Assembly: GCF_017368795.1 (NCBI RefSeq)
Contig: NZ_JAFNLL010000014.1
Coordinates: 1-64,000 of the forward strand
Source of the DNA: Arthrobacter cavernae
Lineage (GTDB): Bacteria; Actinomycetota; Actinomycetes; Actinomycetales; Micrococcaceae
Length of the DNA stretch: 64,000 bases
Direction of reading: 5' to 3'
Each line of letters starts with the position of its first letter. Positions within the stretch are counted from its first letter, which is position 1. Made by a program: the position numbers and the translations under genes. Of this stretch, positions 44,118 to 50,514 are shown piece by piece. The notes below the pieces were generated by a model. The model worked only from the letters and a program-made list of their open reading frames with translations. It did not search any database and was not told where the DNA came from.

Positions 44118-44603
44118 ATGGTGTCCGGAATCCGGAAGCGCAACGACGTCCGGCTGGCCGGTGTGCTGGCCCTTGCGCTGTTCTTCACAGCCGCCGTCGC
44201 CGCCTGTTCGGGTGGGACGTCCTGGGGTGCGCCGCCCTGCATGCCGCCTCACTACTCCGTCACCCCGGCGTCGGCGAAGCCCGGCGACACTGTCACAGTC
44301 AGCGCCCCGGACGCCACGTGCAACCCGCGCTATGGGGCCAACGCGAAGGTGGCAGTGACCGTGACCGACTCCGCCGGCGCCGTGGTGCTGGAGGAACTGG
44401 CGCCAATGAACGACGCCGGCGGGTTCCGTTTCGAGTTCGACGTCCCGGCAGCGTCCGCGGCGGGAGCTGCGGTGGTCACCGCCATGCCGCACGGGGTCGA
44501 CTGGTGCGACGACACGGGCAGGAACAACCGCTTGGCCCGCAGCGGCGATTTTGACCGGGCGTCCTGTGCCATGCCGATGCAGATGCTGACGATCACCAAG
44601 TAG
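44118..44603 (+). CDS. Small predicted lipoprotein of unknown function
   Basis: This 161-residue protein has a signal peptide (VLALALFFTAAVAACSGG) whose lipobox VAAC supplies the lipidation cysteine. After cleavage the mature part contains Cys residues in PPCMPPHYSVTP, ATCNPRYGA, VDWCDDTGRNN and ASCAMPMQM, suggesting two disulfides, and the repeating DTVTVSAPDATC-like strands. No family is recognised. It is monocistronic. The hexamer CACAAT lies six bases before the ATG. Confidence 0.7.
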   Translation: MVSGIRKRNDVRLAGVLALALFFTAAVAACSGGTSWGAPPCMPPHYSVTPASAKPGDTVTVSAPDATCNPRYGANAKVAVTVTDSAGAVVLEELAPMNDAGGFRFEFDVPAASAAGAAVVTAMPHGVDWCDDTGRNNRLARSGDFDRASCAMPMQMLTITK

Positions 44604-44643
44604 GCCTGAGCCTGGATAAGTCGCGTGGAGACATCAGGGTGCC

Positions 44644-44676
44644 GAGGGGGGTGTCCGCAATCTGCGGACGCCCCTC
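44644..44676 (+). terminator. Hairpin terminator after the lipoprotein gene
   Basis: A stem of about 13 bp, GAGGGGGGTGTCCGCA against TGCGGACGCCCCTC with one G-T pair, lies 40 bases past the stop codon. There is no U-run, so its terminator role is moderate. Confidence 0.55.
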
Positions 44677-44708
44677 CCTTGGCCCTTTGAATGGGCCCCT
44701 CGTGACTG

Positions 44709-44754
44709 TGTCAACTATTTCTGGCCCCGGTAGGGCGGGTATTTCTGGCCCCGG
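44709..44754 (+). repeat. IS21-like terminal region with two 15-bp direct repeats
   Basis: TATTTCTGGCCCCGG occurs at 44716-44730 and 44740-44754. It follows TGTCAAC, the kind of end (TG start with internal direct repeats) seen in IS21-family elements. It lies between crcB2 and the preceding gene; the matching istB fragment is about 1 kb away on the other side of the crcB pair. Confidence 0.6.
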
Positions 44755-45589
44755 GGGAAGACCTGCAGGGCTCGACGGGGTTCAGAGGAGCAGGCCCAGT
44801 CCATAGCCGGCCAGGGCAAGAGTGAAACCCGTGAGCAGGTTTACTGCCATGCTGCTGATGGCTGTCCGGTAGCGCTTGCGCATGAGGAGCTGGATCGTTT
44901 CGACGCTGAGGGTGCTGAATGTTGTGAGGCCGCCGGCAACGCCGGTGACGAGGATGATGTGCAGCTCTGGCGGGATCATTCCGTGGGCGGTTGCGCCTGT
45001 TGCGGTGCCCGCGATTATGGAACCTATCGCGTTGACGACGAGGACTGGGTAAGGGAAGCCTGCGACCAGGGAGTTGTGACCTGATCGCACGGCATACACG
45101 GTGACGAGGTACCTGACCGTTGCCGCTACGGCTCCGGATAGAAGCACCGTGGCAGTCAGGAGCACGCTGGTCATTCGCCATCTCCGGCCATACTGGTGCT
45201 CCGTGGAGGTGGTTGCCCAGTGCGAAGCCGGCCACGGCGGCACCGAGACCCAGGACCACGGAGGCGGTGAGGTAGAGAACCGCAACGATCCATTGTCCGG
45301 CCATGCTGAGGGTGACTAGTGCCACCGCCACCGCGGAGAAGGTGGTGAATGTTCCCAGGACGCCGGCGCCTATTCCGGCCTGAAACCACGGCGGCAGCGG
45401 CCGGTGCCACATCCGTGCGATCAGGTAGGCCAGGGTGAAGGACCCGGCGATGTTGATCAGAAGGGTGCTCCAGGGCCATTGATCGGAACCGTGAGGAATG
45501 AGGGTGTCCAGCCCCCACCGCATGCCGGTACCGATGAGCCCGCCAACGAAAACCGCAGGAACATGGGTCGAGGGCCAGGAGTTCACCAC
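44711..45589 (-). CDS. crcB: Fluoride channel subunit CrcB (copy 1), stop codon lost
   Basis: The first about 130 residues form a four-helix Fluc/CrcB protein: GLIGTGMRWGLDTLIP, STLLINIAGSFTLAYL, and GAGVLGTFTTFSAVAV with the conserved G-T-F-T-T-F-S. These channels export fluoride. The frame then runs on for 150 residues through the crcB2 region in a different frame, up to 44711. Restoring one base at about 45195 would give a tail PSMAGDGE and a stop that overlaps the crcB2 ATG. A single-base loss, or a sequencing error, most likely removed the original stop. The start is one of two adjacent GTG codons. Confidence 0.75.
   Translation of the reverse strand: MVNSWPSTHVPAVFVGGLIGTGMRWGLDTLIPHGSDQWPWSTLLINIAGSFTLAYLIARMWHRPLPPWFQAGIGAGVLGTFTTFSAVAVALVTLSMAGQWIVAVLYLTASVVLGLGAAVAGFALGNHLHGAPVWPEMANDQRAPDCHGASIRSRSGNGQVPRHRVCRAIRSQLPGRRLPLPSPRRQRDRFHNRGHRNRRNRPRNDPARAAHHPRHRRCRRPHNIQHPQRRNDPAPHAQALPDSHQQHGSKPAHGFHSCPGRLWTGPAPLNPVEPCRSSPGARNTRPTGARNS
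44782..45174 (-). CDS. crcB: Fluoride channel subunit CrcB (copy 2)
   Basis: This 130-residue protein has four membrane helices: LLTATVLLSGAVAATVRYLV, PYPVLVVNAIGSIIAGTATG (NAIGS), LVTGVAGGLTTFSTLSVET and AVNLLTGFTLALAGYGLGLL. It is paired with copy 1, and the two are probably the halves of a heterodimeric Fluc channel, as in other bacteria with tandem crcB genes. The ATG at 45174 lies exactly at the expected ATGA overlap with the ancestral copy 1 stop. No fluoride riboswitch is recognised upstream. Confidence 0.85.
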   Translation of the reverse strand: MTSVLLTATVLLSGAVAATVRYLVTVYAVRSGHNSLVAGFPYPVLVVNAIGSIIAGTATGATAHGMIPPELHIILVTGVAGGLTTFSTLSVETIQLLMRKRYRTAISSMAVNLLTGFTLALAGYGLGLLL

Positions 45590-45741
45590 TCCACGGTACC
45601 CGGCGGCGAGATGATCGCGGCCTACCCGGCATCAGGGTTTCCAGGTGTCAGTGACTGTCGGGCTTCCATGACCACGTGCTGCATCGCTTTGGGTGCCTGC
45701 CGGAGCCTTGCTGGCAGAATTGCCCTCATCGGCCGGTCTAT

Positions 45742-45940
45742 CTAGCGGCCTGCTGGGCTTTGGTATGAGAGAGGCGGTAGGAGTCGGTGCCGGTCTCGAT
45801 GATGCTGCCGTTGAAGGTGAGCCGGTCCACGATGGCGGCGCAGAGGCGCGGGTCGGTGAGGGTCTTGTCCAGCCGGAGAACGATTCATTGGAGGCGATGG
45901 CGACGGAGTTTTTCTCTTCCCGTTCGGTGAGGACCTGGCA
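45742..45940 (-). pseudogene. IS21 istB fragment (ATP-binding helper protein), C-terminal tail
   Basis: The reading TEREEKNSVAIASNESFSGW continues in another frame as LDKTLTDPRLCAAIVDRLTF and NGSIIETGTDSYRLSYQ before the stop at 45742. This is the C-terminal part of IstB/DnaC-like AAA proteins of IS21, with a one-base frameshift in the middle and no N-terminal two thirds. It marks an old IS21 insertion on the opposite side of the crcB genes from the terminal repeats at 44709-44754. Confidence 0.7.
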
Positions 45941-45953
45941 ACTTACTTTCGTA

Positions 45954-46277
45954 TCAGGTGCTGAGGCCCCAGTGAACACGGATGGCCTCGGCAACCGGCC
46001 CCGCGGTGACATCGACCCGGAAAGCAACCGGCGCGGTCCCTGTCTCTTCGATGACCGTGTCACGATACGTGCGGCCGCACGAGGGACAAAGGGTGTAGAG
46101 CTCCCCGTCCTCAGGCCACTTGGCCAGTCCGGCGGGTACGGGGGTGTCGCCCCTAATGTGGATGGGGATGCCTTCCGAATTGGCCTGAATCAGCCCTTCG
46201 TCGCCGACGGTGTTGCCGCAGACGCAGGTGATGGTGGTGACATCATGACCGGTGACAGCGGCGAATTCAATGCTCAT
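45954..46277 (-). CDS. Small predicted zinc-ribbon protein, unknown function
   Basis: This 107-residue protein contains two cysteine pairs, Cys-x-Cys-Gly near residue 18 (TCVCGN) and Cys-x-x-Cys-Gly at about 64 (LCPSCGRTYRD), which could bind one zinc ion. The rest includes the polar GHDVTTIT and IHIRGDTPVPAGLAKWP. No family is recognised. The ATG at 46277 has GGGAGC six bases upstream. It lies between IS21 debris and the toxin gene, a typical accessory place. Confidence 0.6.
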   Translation of the reverse strand: MSIEFAAVTGHDVTTITCVCGNTVGDEGLIQANSEGIPIHIRGDTPVPAGLAKWPEDGELYTLCPSCGRTYRDTVIEETGTAPVAFRVDVTAGPVAEAIRVHWGLST

Positions 46278-46396
46278 GGCGTGCTCCCGAGCGTTGGAAG
46301 AAAACTACTTACCTTAGCCTATGCCTGCAGGTCGGCCAGAGCCCCTCATCGGGCCCCAGATGGCATCAGCGGCCGTGCAGTCGGCTTCTGTTCAGG

Positions 46397-46663
46397 TCAG
46401 CGGGGCCTGTAGACGTCGGCACGGTGGTCGACTCTGAGAAGTTCGACGACGATCTTCTCGTCATCGATGGAATACAGGACACGATACGGGCCGCGCCTGG
46501 CGGAGAAATATCCCGTGAGTTCACGCTCGAGTGGCTTGCCTACCCGCTGCGGGTTCCTGGACAGCTCGCCATAGACGAATTCGATGATGGCCGGAACGAT
46601 GCGAGGCGGTACGCGCTGCATGTCCCGACGGGCACCGGGCGAGAAAATGACCTCACGCGCCAC
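46397..46663 (-). CDS. RelE/ParE-family toxin
   Basis: This 88-residue toxin has the RelE fold: REVIFSPGARRDMQRVP, ELTGYFSARRGPYRVLYSID (the conserved Arg-x-x-x-Arg and Tyr) and IVVELLRVDHRADVYR. RelE-type toxins cleave mRNA on the ribosome. The GTG start at 46663 lies six bases after the ancestral antitoxin stop. The catalytic region appears intact although the antitoxin is frameshifted. Confidence 0.85.
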   Translation of the reverse strand: MAREVIFSPGARRDMQRVPPRIVPAIIEFVYGELSRNPQRVGKPLERELTGYFSARRGPYRVLYSIDDEKIVVELLRVDHRADVYRPR

Positions 46664-46669
46664 CCGCTA

Positions 46670-46950
46670 TCAGCCTTGGGGCTTGGGGACGCCGAACTCA
46701 GCCCGGATCTGCTCCTCCGAGAGTCCGCGGCCCTCTGCAATGTCCTTCTGGCCCTGGGCAGGTCTTCACGGATATTCGGCTGGGACAGCCAGAACAGGGT
46801 TTCCTGCAGCGCTTCCCATTCATCGGTCCCGATGATCACGGCGGCGGGGACGCCGTTCTTGGTGATGACCGCTTGGTCATGGGTCACCGATGCGGCGTCG
46901 ACGAGCTCGGAGAGCCTGGCCTTCACGGTGGAAAGAGGCAAGGTTTGCAT
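46670..46950 (-). pseudogene. Phd/YefM-family antitoxin, frameshifted near its middle
   Basis: The first about 65 residues are a normal Phd/YefM DNA-binding domain: LPLSTVKARLSELVDAASVT, AVITKNGVPAAVIIGTDEWE. After PNIREDL the frame goes wrong; reading one base further (missing G at about 46758) gives AQGQKDIAEGRGLSEEQIRA EFGVPKP ending at the stop 46670, exactly 6 bp before the toxin start. The actual frame continues to 46540, inside the toxin gene, without the toxin-binding tail. This is either a real disabling mutation or a sequencing error. Confidence 0.8.
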
Positions 46951-47012
46951 GCGTTAATCGCAGGTCGGAATTGTGGTCACCACAAGACCTGAATAAAGAC
47001 AAGCGGTCGCGA

Positions 47013-47957
47013 CTACTCGATCCCGGCGAACAGCTCGTTGAGCTCGGCCGTCAGCTGCTTGCGCACGGCCACCGTGCCGATTTCCTGGCCGTTGATGTGG
47101 TTCACCGGGGCGATCAGGCGGATGCTCGAGATCAGCCAGACGGCGTCGGCGTCGAACAGGTCCTGCGGGACCAGCGGGCCGTAGCCCAGCTCCCAGCCGG
47201 CGGCCTTGGCCGCGGCGAACAGCGCCCCCTGGGAGGTGCCCGGCAGGATGCCGCTGTCCAGCTGAGGCGTGATGAGACGCCGGACGGTCTTGCTCCCGGT
47301 GCCAGTGCCGTCGTCGGCGGTTTCAAGGTGCGCCAAAAGCACGGTCGACGTCGGCCCCTCCAGGACGCGGCCGTCTGTGGAGGTGAAGATGGCGTCGTCC
47401 GCGCCCTGCTTGTGCGCATACCGCAGGGCGGCCATGTTCACGGCATAGGAGAGCGTCTTGGCGCCGAGGAGCAGCCAGGGGGCGCGCTCGCCGGCGTCGG
47501 TGTCGAAACCGCGGTCCAGGAGCACGACGTCGATGCCCGTCTCGCGCTGCCGGCGGCTGCCCGCAGGCGACGGCGAAGCCTGCACCCAGCAGGTGCTGCC
47601 GGCAGCACCTTCCACGCCGCGGGTCACGAGCAGCTTGACGACAACCTCGTCCTCCTCCGGCGTCGGGGCTGGGTGGGTGCTGCGGAACTCTGCGATGGCG
47701 GTATCGATGGCCCGGCGCCAGGCGTCCTGGGCCGGGATGACCAGGTCCAGTGCCTCGGCGGAGGTGCCCAGGCGGTTCAGGTGTGCCTGCACCTTGCGGG
47801 CACGGCCTTCGACGGCCAGAAGCGACTCGAACACACCGTCGCCGCGCGTGGCACCGAGATCGGTGGCCATGAGCTGCGGCTGGCTGGAGTCGGCGATGCG
47901 GCCGTTTTCGAAGGCGGGGTCCAGGAAGACGAGGACCGTGGGGGCAGGAGAAGTCAT
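47013..47957 (-). CDS. pabC: Aminotransferase class IV (4-amino-4-deoxychorismate lyase-like)
   Basis: This 314-residue PLP protein belongs to fold type IV. The lysine that binds PLP is in LLGAKTLSYAVNMAALRYA, and the C-terminal half has IFTSTDGRVLEGPTSTVLLA and LDSGILPGTSQGALFAAA. Aminodeoxychorismate lyase releases pyruvate to give p-aminobenzoate; it would match the pabB-containing gene 4 kb away. Other class IV enzymes (branched-chain or D-amino-acid transaminases) are possible. It is transcribed away from cls. Confidence 0.75.
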   Translation of the reverse strand: MTSPAPTVLVFLDPAFENGRIADSSQPQLMATDLGATRGDGVFESLLAVEGRARKVQAHLNRLGTSAEALDLVIPAQDAWRRAIDTAIAEFRSTHPAPTPEEDEVVVKLLVTRGVEGAAGSTCWVQASPSPAGSRRQRETGIDVVLLDRGFDTDAGERAPWLLLGAKTLSYAVNMAALRYAHKQGADDAIFTSTDGRVLEGPTSTVLLAHLETADDGTGTGSKTVRRLITPQLDSGILPGTSQGALFAAAKAAGWELGYGPLVPQDLFDADAVWLISSIRLIAPVNHINGQEIGTVAVRKQLTAELNELFAGIE

Positions 47958-47986
47958 GCTTCCAGCTTAGTGCGGCCCGGCTCAGC

Positions 47987-48049
47987 GAGTTTATGTACAG
48001 CTCATGCCCTTTTGGACGCGTCTTAAGGGCGTCAGCTGTACATAAACTC
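47987..48049. repeat. Long extragenic palindrome, family C
   Basis: GAGTTTATGTACAGCT (47987-48002) is matched exactly by its complement at 48034-48049. Inside, GCCCTT and AAGGGC form a second stem. No second copy is in this window. It lies in the gap between the divergent pabC-like and cls genes. Confidence 0.7.
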
Positions 48050-48071
48050 CAGGGGCGGTGCTGCGGTTAGC

Positions 48072-48127
48072 GCCTAACTTGCTCCCCAACCTCGCTGCGC
48101 TCGGCCGGGGCCCCTCGCAAGTTAGGC
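48072..48127. repeat. Long extragenic palindrome, family D
   Basis: GCCTAACTTGC at 48072-48082 and GCAAGTTAGGC at 48117-48127 match over 11 bases. They enclose a G+C-rich region (CTCGCTGCGCTCGGCCGGGG). It ends about 40 bases before the cls start. Confidence 0.6.
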
Positions 48128-48167
48128 TGGGGCTCACCGTTAGTTCTTGGACCATGGGGGTTGTCGA

Positions 48168-49640
48168 GTGCTGTTGCCGTTTCCGCTGGGGCTGGAGTGG
48201 ACCTGGCTGCTGGGCGTCTGGGCCATCGGGGAAATCATCCTGCGCATCGTGCTGCTGGGCGTCATTCCCGGGAACCGTCGGCCCACCACGGCCATGGCCT
48301 GGCTGCTGGCCGTCTTCCTGATCCCCTCGGTGGGGTTCATCCTCTTCCTGCTCTTCGGCAACTACCGGCTCTCCCGCCGTCGCCGGGAACAGCAGGAGGA
48401 AGTCAACCAGAGGGTGCGGGTCGGCACCTCGGCGCTGGCCGCCGTCGCAAGCGGCTATGACGGCCCCGAATGGGTGGTCTCTGCAGGTGAGCTGAACCGC
48501 CGGCTCGGCTCGCTGCCCATGGTGGACGGCAACACGGTGGAGCTGATCCCCGGCTACGAGGAATCCATCAAGGCCATGACCGAGGCCGTTCGCGGCGCCA
48601 AGGAGTACGTCAACGCCGAGTTCTACATCATGAGCAGCGACGCCGTCACCGACGAACTCCTTACCGAACTGGAGAAAGCTGCCGTCCGCGGAGTCGCCGT
48701 CCGGCTGCTCTTCGACCACATCGGCACCTTGCGCATCAGGGGCTACCGCCGGCTGGTCCGGCGGCTCAGGCGCAGCCGCATCCAGTGGCGGCGGATGCTG
48801 CCGCTGCTGCCGATCCACGGCCAGTGGCGCCGCCCGGATCTGCGCAACCACCGCAAGATTCTGGTGATCGACGGCCAGGTGGCCTTCACCGGCTCACAGA
48901 ACCTGATCGAACCCTCCTACAACAACCCCGCGCACCGCCGGGCGGGACGCAAATGGGTGGAGCTCATGGCTCGGCTCGAGGGTCCGATCGTGGCCACCCT
49001 CAACGTGGTCTTCGCCACCGATTGGCTGAGCGAAACCGACGAATCACTCGAATACCAGCTGCGCCTGCCCGCCAGCGCCGCGCCGGGGCGCGTGACCGCC
49101 CAGGTGGTCCCCAGCGGCCCGGGGTTCGTCACGGAAAACAACCTGAGGCTCTTCAACACCCTGATCTACTCGGCGCAGCACCGGATCTCGGTCTGCAGCC
49201 CCTACTTTGTGCCCGACGATTCCCTTCTCTATGCGATCACGACGGCGGCGCAGCGCGGGGTCGACGTGGAGCTGTTCGTCTCGGAGAAGGGCGACCAGTT
49301 CCTGGTCCACCATGCCCAGCGCTCCTACTACGAGGCACTGCTTGAGGCCGGCGTCCGGATCTACCTCTACCGGGCGCCGTTTGTGCTGCACGCGAAGCAT
49401 TTCACCATCGACGACGAAGTGGCCGTTCTGGGCTCCAGCAACATGGACATGCGCTCGTTCTCGCTGAACATGGAGGTCTCGGTGATGCTGCTGGGCGCCG
49501 AGACCGTTGACCTGATGCGCTCCGTGGAATCCGGCTATCGCGAGGTGTCCCTGGAGTTGACGCTGGACGACTGGCTGCGCCGGCCCATGATCGCCAAATA
49601 CGTGGACAACGTGGCGCGGCTGACGGCGACGCTGCAGTAG
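48168..49640 (+). CDS. cls: Cardiolipin synthase (phospholipase D family)
   Basis: This 490-residue membrane enzyme has two N-terminal membrane helices (WTWLLGVWAIGEIILRIVLL and AMAWLLAVFLIPSVGFILFL) and two phospholipase D active sites: NHRKILVIDGQ (HxKxxxxD) and HAKHFTIDDEV (HxKxxxxDD). It joins phosphatidylglycerol molecules into cardiolipin and glycerol. The GTG at 48168 is chosen because GGGGGT lies about six bases upstream and the protein then starts at the first membrane helix; a TTG at 48147 is an alternative. Confidence 0.9.
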   Translation: MLLPFPLGLEWTWLLGVWAIGEIILRIVLLGVIPGNRRPTTAMAWLLAVFLIPSVGFILFLLFGNYRLSRRRREQQEEVNQRVRVGTSALAAVASGYDGPEWVVSAGELNRRLGSLPMVDGNTVELIPGYEESIKAMTEAVRGAKEYVNAEFYIMSSDAVTDELLTELEKAAVRGVAVRLLFDHIGTLRIRGYRRLVRRLRRSRIQWRRMLPLLPIHGQWRRPDLRNHRKILVIDGQVAFTGSQNLIEPSYNNPAHRRAGRKWVELMARLEGPIVATLNVVFATDWLSETDESLEYQLRLPASAAPGRVTAQVVPSGPGFVTENNLRLFNTLIYSAQHRISVCSPYFVPDDSLLYAITTAAQRGVDVELFVSEKGDQFLVHHAQRSYYEALLEAGVRIYLYRAPFVLHAKHFTIDDEVAVLGSSNMDMRSFSLNMEVSVMLLGAETVDLMRSVESGYREVSLELTLDDWLRRPMIAKYVDNVARLTATLQ

Positions 49641-49649
49641 GCAACAGCA

Positions 49650-49681
49650 CCCGACGGCGGCAGTTGCCGGCCGCCGTCGGG
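49650..49681 (+). terminator. Terminator after cls
   Basis: CCCGACGGCGG and CCGCCGTCGGG form an 11-bp stem with a 10-base loop, nine bases after the stop codon. There is no U-tail. Confidence 0.6.
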
Positions 49682-49879
49682 CACCTGTTCGATGCTGCCA
49701 CGACGCCGGGCGCACCGGGCTGTTCGGCCCTATGGTTGTGCCGGCCTAATGGGTGCAAACTGGAAGCCCAGCGCTCCGACAGAAGTCCCGTACCGCGCCA
49801 GGTGCCGGGCAGGCTGCCGGTCCCGCCGCACATATGGACGGAGTACCTCGATGAGGTACCTAATGAACCGAGGAGAACC

Positions 49880-50347
49880 ATGACCACTTTGAAGGAACGC
49901 CTGCACTCCGACGTCGTCGCCCACATAAAGGACGGTAACCGGATCGCACTCACCACGGTGCGCACTGTCCTGGGCGAGATCGAAACCCGCGAGAAGTCCG
50001 GCCAAACGCCGGTCGAGCTGGACGACACCGAGGTGACAGCACTGCTGCAGAAGGAAGCCGCCAATCGCCGCCACACCGCCCACACCTACACGGAGGCGGG
50101 AGAGACCGACCGCGCCGCCGCGGAAATTGCCGAAGCCGAGATCATCGAGGCGTACCTGCCGGAGCCGTTGACCGCAGCTGAGGTGGAGACCATCGTCGAC
50201 GAGACTATCGCGGCGCTGAAGGCCGACGGTGTCGAGTTGTCCATCCGGCAGCTTGGCGAAGTGATGAAACCAGTCACCGCCAAGGTCGCCGGCCGCTTCG
50301 ACGGCAAGGCTGTCAGCGAGGTCGTGCGCCAACGCATCGCACAGTGA
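49880..50347 (+). CDS. yqeY: GatB/YqeY domain protein
   Basis: This 155-residue protein belongs to the YqeY family, resembling the tail domain of tRNA amidotransferase GatB: LKERLHSDVVAHIKDGNRIA, LTTVRTVLGEIETRE, and IIEAYLPEPLTAAEVETIVD, then SIRQLGEVMKPVTAKV. It may bind tRNA, but no activity is established. A perfect ribosome site (AGGAGA, four to five bases away) fixes the ATG. It is monocistronic, with a hairpin terminator 65 bases downstream. Confidence 0.88.
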   Translation: MTTLKERLHSDVVAHIKDGNRIALTTVRTVLGEIETREKSGQTPVELDDTEVTALLQKEAANRRHTAHTYTEAGETDRAAAEIAEAEIIEAYLPEPLTAAEVETIVDETIAALKADGVELSIRQLGEVMKPVTAKVAGRFDGKAVSEVVRQRIAQ

Positions 50348-50411
50348 CGCGAGCTGGCTCGTCGGGAACGCATGTTTATCGTCAACGTCGTGATCCTCGT
50401 CGGGGGCTATG

Positions 50412-50448
50412 AGCCCCCGACGGCGGTGCTGCCGCCGTCGGGGCTTTC
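50412..50448 (+). terminator. Terminator after the YqeY gene
   Basis: AGCCCCCGACGGCGG against CCGCCGTCGGGGCT makes a stem of about 14 bp with a small bulge, and the loop TGCTG is followed by TTT. Confidence 0.8.
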
Positions 50449-50475
50449 CATCCCGCCGGGATAGGGCGATTCTGT

Positions 50476-50491
50476 AATCACGAGCGTGATT
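50476..50491. promoter_or_regulatory. Candidate operator upstream of the NCS1 permease
   Basis: AATCACGAGCGTGATT is a perfect inverted repeat (7-2-7), 23 bases before the start codon at 50515. Its position over the promoter/leader suggests a repressor site, but no cognate regulator lies next to it. Confidence 0.5.
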
Positions 50492-50514
50492 CGGAACCGT
50501 TGTTCGGAGGCATG

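Noticed and set aside
45590..45700. Fluoride riboswitch upstream of crcB
   Set aside because: A TGATGCCGGGTAGG word and a short CCCG/CGGG stem occur at the right place, but the conserved P3 stem and 5' GGxGAUG core cannot be formed. Without a covariance search I do not call it.
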